Positions 21,171 to 33,699 of a stretch of 64,000 nt of DNA are shown here, piece by piece (the stretch's first letter is position 1; each line of letters opens with the position of its first letter). The DNA comes from Seriola aureovittata (taxonomy: Eukaryota > Chordata > Actinopteri > Carangiformes > Carangidae). Under the pieces are notes generated by a model, which was given only the letters and a program-made list of their open reading frames with translations, ran no database searches and had not been told where the DNA came from. The stretch lies in the NCBI RefSeq assembly GCF_021018895.1, contig NC_079387.1, positions 620,583-684,582 of the forward strand, in the 5' to 3' direction. The position numbers and the translations under genes are program-made.

Positions 21171-23307
21171 CTTTAGTGGTGTACAGATTTGCAAGTAAGC
21201 AAATTCAAAAGAGCCAAAGCGACTGGTTTTGGCTTCCATACAAACACGATGGTACCAAACCTGGCAACCTCTTTCCAAGCAGAGAGAAGGGTAGTGAAAG
21301 TGTTACCCCTCGCACGAGGAACAGACGATACGTTTTTTTTTGTCATCACCGGGAGGAGGAAGACCAGTTCGCGATGACATCATTCGGTATTTGTGTGTTT
21401 TTTTTGGTTTTTTTTTGTTCATGCAGCCAGATTATTTTAAGGAGCTCCACAGAGATGCATGGAATATGAACCGTCCTGTTTCACAGCATAATGTCAGGAA
21501 GGCAGTGGGTGTTGGTGTGCAGCAGTGGGAGCTGCAGAGTTTTGCTCGGTGGAGGAACAGATGGGAGAAACTCGCCAGGGGAGGATGAATTCCGGTCAAA
21601 AAGAAGGTGACAGCAGAGCGTGACCGCCAACATGTCCGCCACATACTCTGTCTCACTCCCTCATCTCTCTCTCACTGCAGCCTCCTCTCTCCCTGTCTGC
21701 ATCTCCGCCCGTCCGTTTCTCCATCTTCCTCCTTATTTTTAACATCTTTGCTCCTTCCTCCTCATCTCTCCTTCCCCTCCTCACTTGTTCCTCATTTTTC
21801 TCCATCTGAGGGGTTTATGGGGTTTTCAGTCATCTAAACACCAACATCCGGGTGATGAGAGGCGTTTCACTTGTTCATATGTGATGGGAGGGGTTTTGGG
21901 AGAAGGGACAGAGTGAGGGAGGCTGAATGCGCTGCCAACCCCCCCCTTCGTTAACCACAAAGATCTTGATAAGTAACGGGAACTGCAAATGCACTGTATG
22001 TATAAATGTGTCTGCGAGGGATATTTGGCTCAAGGATACTTTCAATATTTGCACAGGCCTTTTAAGCAAGTGTGCAGTTCACCAGAATGTGTCTTTTTCC
22101 ATATGAATCTGTCTCAGCTTTTTTCATTTTTTCTTCATTTCTGATGAAGTTGGCGAGTTTCCAAACTCCTGAAAGTCAGACTTGCAGGGTTTTTTTTTGT
22201 TTTGTTTTCTCATTTTGCTTATGAGCCATTTCAGCGGCTCCTGGCCAAAAAAAAAAACCGCACTAAATCCAGCCCGAAAGCGGCGGAAACCCGGGCGATT
22301 AGGAGCCGATGCGGGACCCCGAAACGTGACTTCTTCACCCGCTGACTTGGTGGAAGGCGGATCGTTAAGAGTGAAAGACTCAACAGCCAAACTTTGAAGC
22401 AGTCCGCCTTTTAAATGATGGTAAAAACTCAATTCTGCACCAGGAAAGAAAGAAATTCAGCTGCCCACCATCTGATTTCATAAGAATCATTAGAATTTTA
22501 GTCCAAAAAGATTTCCATCATTTAAAATGAGTGACAGCAACTCCCATTGAAGTCATTGCCAGCATGAAATTAAACATTAATACATTATTTTGCCTTTTAA
22601 AGGGAAACCAGGTAACAGAGTGACAGACTCTGGATCTTCTGTCTCAAAGGGAAGAATGAACAAATTGTACGAGTATTGAGTGGGCGTGTGCAAACAACAA
22701 TGCACCGCTCAAGATGCGTTTGAAGCTTGGCGACAGGTGTAGCCATCACAACAAGTCTGCATCAATCAAATTTATGACACTTGTTTTTAGTTCAGTTATT
22801 TCCCGATTTCCATAAACCTCTCAAAAGTTGTCAAGCTGGTTTCTAATTTGTGTAGTTTGAATGATGAAAAGCTCAGACACTGTTCCATAAACTGTATTTA
22901 TATATAAATAAATAAATAGGAGATTAAAAACACCTGAGGTGAATGATGAAAACTGCAGAAAAGTCCAGAACAGCATCTTAAATCTATTTAAACGTGTGTG
23001 TGTTCATGCGTTTAATGTGGAATCCCTCCTGAACATTCAACTATCAATGTTTGTTCCCCAAAGTTTGTTTACCCATTACCCAATTAGCAGACGATGGTGC
23101 GATGTCTCGTCACAGAATGTCTGTATATCTACAAACACAGGTGTGCGCAGACTCTCGCATACACAAACTGTGCTCGCTCCCACAATCCACCGGTTCCCAA
23201 CAACGACCTCCTGTCAGTCTCTGCGTGTCATACGCTGTGACATACGAGCAGACAAGCTGAGAGCAGCCTCCCAGTACCATTTCCTACTCTCCATTTCACA
23301 TGTGAAT

Positions 23308-23319
23308 ACCCAGCATGCA
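23308..23319 (+). promoter_or_regulatory. ZNF143-like half motif
   Basis: TACCCAGCATGC, identical to the reverse complement of 3564-3575. It matches the 3' half of the ZNF143/THAP11 SBS motif except for the leading TA. Binding is inferred. Confidence 0.3.
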
Positions 23320-24204
23320 TTAGGTGGCTGTGGGTAGGTGAGCCTCGGGCCAAATTACAGCTCTATGCTCAATTGTGTAGGAGGACAGTTTTTACCAGGC
23401 ACCCAAGGGCCTGCATAACCTCAGCTAAGGCTATTAATACACAGAGTAAAGTCATAAACCCTGTCCTGCAGGGACACACACTCTCACACACATATACACA
23501 CATATATTTGTGCACACAGACAGTACATTTTTTTCCATTTGCACATAGTTGCCATATTTAATACGTGCAGTTCTATTGATTCCATATTAATTGTGGATCT
23601 TATAAATATTTCACTCCTTTCAAGGAAGAACTTTCCCAAAATGACTTGAAAAAGAATTTTTGATCCAATTACACATATAATGAATATTTATTATGATTAA
23701 CAGTTACGTTATTGTGCAAGTGAAGAGCTGAAGTCCCATCATGTTCATCATGTTTAAGATGTTTTTCCAGTCTGATAAAAGACTGAGAAAAAATTCATTT
23801 TAGAGAAAAAAAAAAAGGTAAAGATTTTGAATATTGTGACACAAATAATTTGATCTCTTTGAAACTAAAATACATGAGTCTTAGTATTCAATATGATACC
23901 TTACTTTTTACAAATATTTTACAAAACTATTTTTACATTTACCATATTTTACACATACAAAAAGGATGACGCTTCTTCATAAAGGGATGACATATGTGCC
24001 ATCTTCCTCCTCCACACACACACATTGTGATACACACCCCTATAAACTAAACCCCTCCCACCACCCTCAAGGCTTTAAAAAGGCAAACTGAACACACAGA
24101 CTCTGATCCAAGAAAACAGATGCTGCTACGCAACAACACATGCAGAAATGGATATCAGTTTTTTAGCATCACATTTGTCATATGTGCTCTTTCTCCATCA
24201 CACG

Positions 24205-24205
<1 letters not shown>

Positions 24206-24269
<64 letters not shown>
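24206..24269. repeat. (CA)n microsatellite with one interruption
   Basis: About 64 bases of CA units broken once by an extra A near 24235. His-Thr-rich frames across it are artefacts. Confidence 0.9.
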
Positions 24270-24271
<2 letters not shown>

Positions 24272-24885
24272 CAGTTATCCAGAAACTCTGTGTATACACA
24301 TACTCATACACTACCACGGTGCACGGCCGCAAAACATATACGCTTCCTGTTCACAGATTGGAGATTTGTGTAAGCAAACATTTATTATTAGAGGGAATAA
24401 TGGAGCCAAAGCTAATGACAGTAAGGGAGGGAGGTCCGTCTGCAAGGCTCAGCTCAGGGCTAAAGTTAAAATTCAATTGTAGACGAACATTTATGTCTGT
24501 GATGGGACATTTTAAAGCAAAAAAATTTGAGTTAATGATTCCACTGATGCTAGAAAATGTCAAAGCCCCGGTGACCCACCAAAATAAAAGACACATCTGA
24601 CAGCTTTTACACAGCTCTTCTGATCGGTCTTTGTGTTAGGAGCCCAGAGGAGCACATCCATCATATGACTATATGCTACATGTGTCCATGAGAAAATTAC
24701 TTTCAAAATCAATGGATGTCTGCGTTGCCGTGTCATACTTTGCTATTACTCCATGCAGGAGTTGAACAACGACAAGAAAAAAAGAGCAACACGCACTGTT
24801 TAAAACAAAGAGAAAGATGGCGCAGAACCGCCCACAGCGTTTGACTGACAGGTGAAGAGTGGAGATTACAGCTTTAAATAACACA

Positions 24886-24910
24886 ACCAACCAACCAACC
24901 ATCCATCCAG
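24886..24910 (+). repeat. (CCAA)n-(CCAT)n tetranucleotide array
   Basis: A few AACC units followed by two ATCC units. A short compound tetranucleotide microsatellite. Confidence 0.75.
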
Positions 24911-25063
24911 TCTCTCTGCTCAGACTGTTTCTTTGTCTGTCTGGTCTTATGTCACCGCTAACAGATTTTTTTTTTAGTAGCAGAAATGGGGGGTAAAAAG
25001 AGGCACCAGAAAACACAGCCGCAAGCTAAAAGGAAACTAAGACACTTTTTTGAAACTGAATTG

Positions 25064-25102
25064 GTGTGTGTGTGCGTGCGTGTGTGTGCGTGCGTGTGTG
25101 TG
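25064..25102. repeat. (GT)n with GCGT variants
   Basis: Alternating GT units with several GC steps. This is another alternating purine-pyrimidine tract of about 39 bases. Confidence 0.85.
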
Positions 25103-25205
25103 ATGAGGCAATGCCACTAATGATACTGACTGACTCTTCATTTCTTTCTTTACATATTTACACAGACACGTTGGCAATCAGAAAAACTAATGATATGACT
25201 GTCAA

Positions 25206-25252
25206 TCTCTCTCTCTCTCTCTTTTTTTAACTCACTTTCTCTCTGTCACACA

Positions 25253-25286
<34 letters not shown>

Positions 25287-25306
25287 TACACACACACACA
25301 CGCACG
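25206..25306. repeat. Compound (CT)n-(CA)n microsatellite
   Basis: CT arrays interrupted by a T run and short unique words pass into CA arrays with single-base variants. Confidence 0.85.
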
Positions 25307-25431
25307 CTTGAGGCTTTTTGGCGCTGCACCATCACTCTGCCATACTGAGGAGGCAGGTGTTAATTACCGAGTGAAGCGGGAGCTAAAAAGGTGGATGGCT
25401 CGGAGAAGAAGAAGAAATTGGACACCTTATC

Positions 25432-25433
<2 letters not shown>

Positions 25434-25488
<55 letters not shown>
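25434..25488. repeat. (CA)27 microsatellite
   Basis: About 55 bases of uninterrupted CA units. Confidence 0.95.
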
Positions 25489-26989
25489 GCAAACAAATCA
25501 TCACCACCTCACACACCGACAGCAGCCACAACAACGCACCTTTGTTCCCCAATTAGAGGCCCTATAGCTCGCGACTCCTCATTTGTCGCCACGGTGACGG
25601 TGGCTTAATCAAGGCGGCACAGGAGTCTAAGAGTGCGACAGAGAAGAAACTTTCACCAGCTCTGTTCACACTGCAACTTAAACTGAACCCAGATCAGTTT
25701 TTTTTTTCTTCCCCTCTTTCAATCTCTTGCAATACGTCTTCTGTCTTGTGTGGCATTTAATCGATAGGGTCACAAAATCCTAACTTTCTAATTTATTATA
25801 AATGATAAATAAATTACAAAGTGCGCACTGAGAGTCCCCTGCCAATAACTTTGCTTCTATTTGATTTTTCATCCGTATGAAATGTATTGATCCTATTAAT
25901 AACTTTAGAACTTTAATTTTACTTTTATTTAGGTTTTTTTTATTTTAGGTTTTTTAAACTGGCTAATTGTCATTTCTGTTCCTTATTATTTAAAGTTTGG
26001 TCTCAGCTCTTTGTTAGAGTATTGACGGCGCTGCTGGTGTTTCTTTCTGTGCTCTCGTCGTTCTTTGTTTCCTGTTGTTGTCTGATGTTTTTCGTCTCTT
26101 TGTTCGTGTTGGACTTTGTTCAACTTCCTGCACGAATTCATTGAGCTTCATCGTGTTGAATCTTTACTGTGATGTTTTAATCTTGAAAGCAAACGATTTC
26201 ACTCTTGGTCGCTTTAGTGACACCTGTGGTTACTGGCGGTAACAACGACTGAAATGTGACAGAAAGGCAGACCCGGCCAGTAAAAATGGAAACTGCTATA
26301 CGGAAATTACATCGAATGGCTATTGCAACTATAAACAGTCTTTTTACCTAACATGATAGTTTATGAAGATTATATTTTTACTGTTTGTATTTTTCCTTCC
26401 TTGAAGAACTCCATCATGAGGAGTGTTTGGACTCCCATAAATCCTCCAATAATGTGGGTGGTCCTCAGGAATGTCTATGGCTTTCATTTTCTAATAAAAA
26501 ACCCCAAAATATAGCTGGCAGCCAAAAAAAAGAAAAAAAGCCCCTTTGTTTAAGAGGAAAATCCTTATGCAACAGCCTAGTAACCTTGGTGGTCACTCTG
26601 CAAGACCAGAGGCCTTTGCAACAGTGAAAGAGGTGCTCGTCATCCTGCAGTCAGAGAGGAAGAGAAGGAGCAGGAATCCCAGCAGCTCAGTGTCATCCAA
26701 TAAAATGGAGACAGAGGAGGAATGAGAGAGAGAGAAAAAAAAGACATTTTCGACCGGAAATTCAATGTGGCATCACATATGGGACACATAAGCTCCGTCC
26801 TTTATAGTTTCTGTTTGTGAGTGTGTGTGTGCGTAAATTTCAAAGTAAAAGTCCTGGTGCATTTGAAGGTATGCAAAGCTGGCGACATGAGTAGCCATCA
26901 TAAGGTTTGTGTCTATCTGTGCTTTATTTTCAGGGGGGGGTGGAGGGGTGGTGGCAAGGAGAATGATGGCCGTTTGGAAAGGGTGGTGC

Positions 26990-26990
26990 A

Positions 26991-27042
<52 letters not shown>
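26990..27042. repeat. (GT)n microsatellite, left arm of an inverted pair
   Basis: About 25 GT units followed by a 10-12 base G run at about 27044-27055. It is complementary to the (CA)n array at 27161-27202, 119 bases away. Confidence 0.9.
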
Positions 27043-27044
<2 letters not shown>

Positions 27045-27145
27045 GGGGGGGGGTGGGATCTGAGGGCGCCACAGGTTTGAGGCAGATGGGCTCTGTGTCA
27101 GCCATGACAGGCGGCCAGGCTTCCTCTGCACATTTTTGGAGCCCA

Positions 27146-27156
27146 ACACACACACA

Positions 27157-27202
<46 letters not shown>
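27146..27202. repeat. (CA)n microsatellite, right arm of an inverted pair
   Basis: Two CA arrays separated by a five-A interruption, the longer at about 27161-27202. It faces the (GT)n array at 26990-27042. Confidence 0.9.
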
Positions 27203-27203
<1 letters not shown>

Positions 27204-27911
27204 CCCTCTCCCTCCACATCTCTGTGATCAGGTAAATCTGGGCACCCTGTGGAAAGTTCTGGGGGATGAATTTCGCCTGAGGCTGTGAGTTTTGTGACTC
27301 GGCCCCATCTGTCACAGATCTTCACCGGCTTCAGCTGCCAGGAGGGACCACACCTCCTCCTCCTCCTCCACCTCTTCATCCCGTCCTCTCTCAGAAAGAG
27401 AGATAGGGAGACAGAAACAACAAAGTGGAGGCACAGGGGAACATGCGTTGCATGTACAGTAATTAATTACGTAAAGATTAGAGTCTGTTATTTGTCATTA
27501 GTTGAGCGGTATCCTGTGTTGCTCTGCTGCAGCACGTACAAGTGCACATGCAAGGTATTCATCAAAAATATCATTACAGACACACATACAGTAATAGAAA
27601 CTAGAATCAATCCAAACTGTAACAGCTCGGCTTTCAGGAGGATTCTGAGGTAAAATAATATTTGGTTATAATATTCAAAGAGCCTGGAGCGTCAAACAAA
27701 AACATCTCAATGAGGAGGAAAGAAACAAAATCAACTAAACATCTCCACCAGAGGCGGAATCATCCGAGGATTTTAAAGGAAGAAAAACACAGCTGATGGT
27801 TCCTGTCTAACGAGGAAAGATGTATTTATACTTCCTGCTGCGATAAGATTAGCGCATGTGTACTGTGGTGACATATGGAGAGCTGCAGAGAACATGGGTG
27901 AATATGATGCT

Positions 27912-27939
27912 TGTTATATCACTCATGAGAGATATAACA
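27912..27939. repeat. 28-base near-perfect palindrome
   Basis: TGTTATATC at 27912-27920 and GATATAACA at 27931-27939 flank the palindrome CTCATGAG (27922-27929). Only the symmetrical A-A pair at 27921 and 27930 fails to match. It could be a dimer-binding site or a cruciform. Confidence 0.75.
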
Positions 27940-28628
27940 GAGTGATATATGAGAGAGAAGTTTTTATATGATCTTAATGTGGCCACTTGTTTGTGGGCTT
28001 GACATGATTAAACCGTTTTGGCGATCACAGTTTGTGGTTTTAAACTAAAAGAAAAAGAGTGCATTTCTGCAGCATCAAATGATGCGAAATGAAATAACTA
28101 CAAGTGGAAATTCAATGTAAATGAAAGCTAAATTATTCAGCACTGATTTTTCACCAAGAATACTGCAAAGACTGACACTAAAACAGTTACTTTACCTAAC
28201 ACATGCACGAAGTAAAAGCACCATATCTCATCATTTGTTTTTGCTGGCAGTAAAAAAAAATAGCTAACAAGCAACTGGCTAATAAGTCCTCTTTCTTAAA
28301 AATCCATCACTCAATAAGAAAAAAAGTTCCACAGCCGCACAGATATCACCAAATCTTGACAATCAAAATGATAAAATAGCAACTGTTATATTGTCAGGGA
28401 ATGCTAGACATAAAACAACACAGCAACATCAGTGGTTATTATTAATTGATCTGCACATATTTGTCTCATGATAAAGTCCTCCAGCAGCTCAGCGAGGGTT
28501 AACAGCAGCCCAGAGGAAATACCTAATTCATCCTCTTTGGTTTGGTTCCTCTCTGAGCTATTTCCTGTTGGACGAGCCCTACAAAGCGCTGCCAGATCAA
28601 CGAGCATGAATCATCTCAATATAGCTGC

Positions 28629-28637
28629 TTTTTTTTT

Positions 28638-28679
<42 letters not shown>

Positions 28680-28680
28680 C
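28629..28680 (+). repeat. T run and (CT)n microsatellite
   Basis: A T run leads into about 20 CT units with one AT interruption. It resembles a polypyrimidine tract, but no 3' splice site with a credible exon follows. Confidence 0.85.
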
Positions 28681-28762
28681 CTTACAGTTACACTTAGCTG
28701 TTCAGCTGATGCTTTCCTCCAGAAAAAAAAAAAGATCAAACGTGCGCAGCGGAAGAAGGAGC

Positions 28763-28782
28763 AAAAAAAAAAAAAAAAAAAA
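28763..28782 (+). repeat. Poly-A run (20)
   Basis: Uninterrupted run of 20 A residues within a purine-rich neighbourhood. Confidence 0.85.
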
Positions 28783-28822
28783 TCCACACGTCAGGATTAT
28801 GAGGAGCCAGCGGTGAGGGGGG

Positions 28823-28835
28823 GGGTCAAAGGTCA
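28823..28835 (+). promoter_or_regulatory. Near-perfect DR1 nuclear-receptor element
   Basis: GGGTCA and AGGTCA half-sites in direct repeat with one A spacer. GGGTCA is an accepted variant half-site for RXR, HNF4 and COUP-TF. It overlaps the end of a G run (28817-28825), so part of the match could be chance. Confidence 0.4.
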
Positions 28836-28916
28836 GAGCCATAGAGTTCAGATAATACATGTAAGGAGCAGCTCTGTGTGTAGTAAATGATGGAGGGCGA
28901 CAGAGAAGCGGTGAAT

Positions 28917-28932
28917 GGGGGGGGGGGGGGGG
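28917..28932 (+). repeat. Poly-G run (16)
   Basis: Sixteen consecutive G residues. Read errors are common at such runs, so the exact length is uncertain. Confidence 0.8.
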
Positions 28933-29819
28933 ACTATCAGGTGCAAAGAGGAGGAAGAAGTCTGACACTACAAATTCTTTTAAAGGGGCAGTTTTGGGAG
29001 GGAAATATCTCAAATTACTCCATCAAAAATAAATGTTACAAAGAGTTAAATGTCTGCAGTGGAGGTAAGTGTGTTGACACCTTGAGAGAAGACGGACAGA
29101 AGAGATGATAGATGCCGGCTTGAGGTAAAAACGCAGGTAGGAGTTGTAGGGTTTTCTCTTTTTTCCTAGGTGCTTTCGTTTGTTCTGGTTTTCCACATTC
29201 GGTTCACACATTGGCTCGGGCGTCTTAATGTTTTGCTGGATTTGTGTTGCTTTCTTTGCCAAATATCTGCTGCCGAGTTAAAATCTCGTATCTCCATATC
29301 AACTTTTCAAGAACCGAGAACACTGCACTGATTTAAGCTTGACAGCGCTGTGTTTTTGGTTTCTGTTTGCTCGACATGAAAAAAAAAAAAAGAAAAATCA
29401 CCGGGACTGGAGTTATGAGGTTTACGCGCAGGGTGGCAAAGACAACGGCGGCTCTCTCTCTTTTTTTTTTGGAAGAAAAGTCTGCAAACGTTCCATGGAG
29501 TGGATGGGATGAGGAGATAACGAAACAGACGGGAGGTTTTACACGCAACTAAAAATCTGCGAACAGGAGCCAAGCAAAAAGCAGAAACTACAGCAGAGGC
29601 CAGAAGAGAAGAAGAAAGCATGGGCCTCTTTCAAATCATAAAAAAAAAAAATCAAACAATTAAAAAAATAATTGGAGAAAGGCGGAGGAGTAAAAGGCTT
29701 TTTTTCTCTTCTTTTTCTAACAAACTAACTAATGAAGAAAGTCTGGGGTTGTTAAGGACAAATCTCACTAAGAATAATAAAAAAAGTGCACCTTATGAAA
29801 CATATGGACACTTGGCACA

Positions 29820-30010
29820 TTTTTTGGCACGAGCTTAATAGTTCCACTCCCAAAGTCAGATTCTGCGGTTTTGAAGCGCCGCGGCTGCATATGGAAGTGT
29901 TAAAGTTTTTGTCACCTTTAATTGACATCATATTGCGTCGACTGAACTTTTGAAAAGTCGTGGTAAACACTTTTTCCCCCCACCGGTACGGGTCGACCCG
30001 TGCGGAGGAG
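29820..30010. promoter_or_regulatory. Candidate conserved noncoding element
   Basis: Repeat-free sequence with GAGCTTAATAG, TTTAATTGACATCATATTG and a CpG-rich 3' end. It includes the 14-base perfect palindrome at 29988-30001 (ACGGGTCGACCCGT). The sequence on to 30500, past a TTC array, is also unique and includes GATTGATTAATGAC near 30402. Confidence 0.35.
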
Positions 30011-30066
30011 AAGCCTGCCTGTCGCTGCTCGCGTTCGGGTTCTGTTACAGCCAGGAAGGTTTTTTT

Positions 30067-30088
30067 TCTTCTTCTTCTTCTTCTTCTT
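30067..30088 (+). repeat. (CTT)7 microsatellite
   Basis: About seven CTT units directly after a T run. Confidence 0.85.
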
Positions 30089-30589
30089 TGTCTTGCTTCC
30101 TCTCTGAAGAAAGTAGCTCGCGGTAATGCACAGAGTTTATGTGAAAGAAAAGGGGAAGCTAAGTGCACTGAAACGGCATACAACATCAAAATTAGGACTG
30201 TGTGCAGTGTGAAATGGAATAAGTTATCAAAAATCGCTCAAAATTAGGTAGGTTGACTCTCCCTTCTGGGCCCGATGCAGATCTTTGTAAAACAGCGCTG
30301 GGAAAGAGAAGATGTGGGATGTAAAAACTCTGGTTAGCAGCCGGCTCTCCCTTGGACATTGGTTTTTAAAACAGGGGTGTGGGCGGAGTGACGAGACACA
30401 TGATTGATTAATGACTTACTTTTCCACTTAAAGGCCACATCTACTTTTTGCTCGGCTCCGAGTCGTGTTCATTTAAGTTTAATTTATGAGGGAACGCTAA
30501 GGTAAGGCTGGATCGGCGCTCGTCAGCTCACTCAGGAGACAAGGTTGGTGTCAGGAGAGCCTTGGTTGTCTTGGTAGGGAAGATATAGC

Positions 30590-30622
30590 GTGTGTGTGTG
30601 TGTCTGTGTGTGTGTGTGTGTG
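30590..30622. repeat. (GT)n microsatellite
   Basis: About 33 bases of GT units with one C interruption. Confidence 0.85.
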
Positions 30623-31199
30623 GAAGCCTTCTGCGTGTTTGAGGCTGCGTCATAAATAATGCACTCCATCTAAAAAGGGAAGGCTCTCCAATTAATGCAC
30701 AGACAAATGGGAAAAAGACAACTCTGCACACAGCAAAATTCTCTTTTTTGTCCCTTCTCACCCCCTGTTGTGCAAAAGTACTCCGCATCACCTCGAGAAA
30801 GTCCAACACAGAAGCAAAACTCTGTTGAGTTTGGAGCCTTTTAAGCGGTAGTGAGCTAAATTCTGCTCCGTTATGTGTTTTAAATCCGGTTTTTGTGTTG
30901 ATTTTAAAGTTCGCCATGATTTCATTTTGATAGCAGACTATCTATAAGACCACTTATTAAAAAAATAAATATATAAAACATGCTTCTTTTCTTCATTTTG
31001 ATCACGTTCTACTTTGCTCATGGCCATATGTTGTTTTTTACATTTCATGATGCTGCTCTCTGCACGCTGAGTTGCTTGAAAATGAGATTCTGCAAATGTC
31101 AAAGGGACTATTTGGTTAATTAAAGGTTAAAGACATGGAACCCAAGTAGTTTTTGGTTTCTATCCTCATATCCGAAAGAGGAAATATCATCATTATACT

Positions 31200-31700
31200 C
31201 TCTTTTTCTTGTTTTCATGATATTATAAAAATGGGTTCTTTTGTGTACAACCACATGTGCTTTTGTTGTATAAGGCATTTCAAAATAAAATTATTCTGGG
31301 CATCAAGAGGATGAAAAACATTTTTATGAACTTGAACAAGACTAATTGAACCACATTTGCTGCTTGAACATGTCAGATTTGATCCAGAAACAGACATGAA
31401 ATGTGGAGTTCACTTGCAGCATGGGCTGTTATTAGGACAAGTTCCAACAACCTGACAAGTTATTTAGGTATGCATGGCTTACTATTCCCCTTCATAAAAT
31501 TCACATTCACCTATTTGCATGTAGTACCTGAACATATCATGTTATTCAGCCATCTCCTCGGTGCTAAAAGCCCTCCGCTCTACTCAGGTGTGTGTATCCA
31601 ACTCAGCTGCAGGGAACAAAATACAAATGCATATTTCATGGAACAAAAACCTCAAAGCCAAACCTAGATATTAGTCACTTTAGTAATTAAAAATGTATAT
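31200..31700. promoter_or_regulatory. Candidate conserved noncoding element
   Basis: About 500 bases of unique AT-rich sequence without simple repeats. A perfect POU octamer (ATTTGCAT) lies at 31513-31520, a second ATGCAT word near 31628, and ATTA/TAAT cores are scattered through it. Frames of 60 and 88 codons on opposite strands are unrelated to any protein I know. Confidence 0.4.
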
Positions 31701-32020
31701 TGCTCTGTGCCGTCTCACATTGTGCATTATTAAAGACAGAATTTTTTTTTTTTTCTCTCCTCTTCTCAAACTTACATCGGCTCAAAAGGATTTTTAATGC
31801 AAAACACTCCCTCAGAGTGGCTGTGTGCACTTCACTCGACTCCTCCGGGTGAATTAGCAGATTTGTAGCAGATGAGAAAAACACGGTGAATTTGTATTGG
31901 CAAGAGTTTCTGCACAGGTGCCTCAGACAGGTTGTACTGTAATTACAGCAAATCACATTTGCTGAGGGGGAGAAGCTCCAGATAGTGAATCATGGAGAGA
32001 ACATGATATTCCTATGAAGT

Positions 32021-32039
32021 AAAAAAAAAAAAAAAAAAA
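32021..32039 (+). repeat. Poly-A run (19)
   Basis: Nineteen consecutive A residues. Confidence 0.85.
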
Positions 32040-33515
32040 CAGTATCATTACAGCTTTATCATAAAAACAGCAAAGGATTATGATTAATAAAGAGGGGGGG
32101 ATCTGGTTTGTATTAACAGTCAAGTAGAATTTAGCTAACAAATTAAGGGCATATGAAAAACAAGGACAAAAGGAGAGACTTTATCACTTTTATGAACAAA
32201 ATAAAGTAGACATCATCTTCAAGATTTGAAACAACTATGTTTTATGTTAAAACGGACAAGCCGACAAAGGAAGTGTCTATTAGTCACGTCACTGGGAATG
32301 AGACAGCAAATTATTTATCATGGCAATGCAGAAGGAGATGAAAATTTTAATCATTTATAAAAACTCTTAAATGACTTCTCTGAACTAAAACTTATCTCTG
32401 GGTCGCTTCACCCGAACAGAGGGACGTCGCGGAGCAGGAAGAAAAAGTGTGTCGAGAGTACATCGAAAATAGTGTCGTGATATTCCGGTTTTGACAATTA
32501 ACCGTGATGTTTAAAAAATGAAATATTGACATCATGTTAATGAGACACAGAATATATCATGATGGCAGATGTTAGACCGTGTGGATCTTATGTTGCCAGT
32601 TAACGTCACAGACTCTCTCTCCACCTTCCTACGCTCGTGTTTCAAGACAAATTTGACTGATAGCATTATTATTATCTCTGTTTTCTATAGACAGAATACT
32701 TGAAAGTTACAAAAGCTAAAAATTCTACTGTAATACATCAACATCTTGACTTAGTACCTAATACTGTTGATTTATCATGAGAACTTTTATTTCTAGCATT
32801 CTGTTTTCTAGAAATGTGTATCATTATATTATGTTTATATTATTTTCAATTAATAAAAAATCATTTAATTATAGAGACAATATATAAAATAGATATCCCA
32901 CACACAAACATTAAAAAAATACTCAATGGGCATTGGGCTTCCATAAGATATGTCTAGAGATCAAAGACAACATGTATATATATTTTTTTTTAAATTGGGT
33001 CAAACAGCCCTTATAGTGTCAGCTAAAAACATTTTGTCCGCGTTAAATCTTTTACATTTAGGTCACATGTTACAACAAGCGGTTAAACGGCTTCGTGCTC
33101 AGTCACAATGATCCACTTACAAATTAAGAGCACCTTGCATTAAATAATAATCACGTCTGAGCAGAAGCAAACTCACTGTAACTGCGCTCATGCTAACGTC
33201 TCACCGAACGCCCAAACACTCGAATGAGAAAAAAACACACAGAATCCACTGAGGTTAAAATATTACCTCAGCGGTAAAACATTAAAACACATTTAGCACT
33301 ACAATTAAACGCTACTATATAAAATCTAATTATTTCATAAGAGCAGACTGCATGAAGTCCTACATATCTTTACTGTGGATATTCAAATTAAAGTATAGAA
33401 TTACAAGCTGCTAATTCCTTCAAAAGACGACCAATTATGAATCAAAGTGAGCCGAGCAGTACAGATGCTGGCAGTGAATCCACTCACTTAACAAAGAGGA
33501 CGTGATAACACTCGT

Positions 33516-33559
<44 letters not shown>

Positions 33560-33699
33560 CACAATTACACACCAGGCTTGGGTGAAAAACACCTACAAAC
33601 TGAATGACATACATGTACTGGAAGTGAACGCACGTGCATGAAAACAGAGCAGTTCGTTTTGTGGCAGACCTTTCATAGCGTCACATATTAGTCACGAGG
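32040..33699. other. Gene-free AT-rich stretch
   Basis: AT-rich unique-looking sequence with one CA array. No exon, RNA gene, transposon or motif cluster was recognised. Confidence 0.5.
33519..33558. repeat. (CA)20 microsatellite
   Basis: Forty bases of uninterrupted CA units. Confidence 0.95.

Larger units (their letters stand above)
21300..29819. other. Gene-free, simple-repeat-rich stretch
   Basis: No exon or RNA gene was recognised. It contains the CA/GT/CT arrays, G and A runs and palindrome listed separately. A CpG-bearing patch lies at about 22255-22340 beside an A run at 22246-22256. A 132-codon plus-strand frame at 22939-23337 has no recognisable domain. Between arrays the sequence is unique-looking but shows no clear regulatory clustering. 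Confidence 0.5.

Noticed and set aside
26773..27315. 180-codon minus-strand frame
   Set aside because: More than a third of it is Cys-Val and Thr-His runs from GT/CA arrays, and the rest shows no domain.
27748..27762. CTCF-like core (CCACCAGAGGCGG)
   Set aside because: At least two key positions of the remembered CTCF core mismatch, so I do not claim an insulator.
28629..28700. Polypyrimidine tract as a 3' splice site
   Set aside because: The CT array is a microsatellite and no following frame looks like a coding exon.
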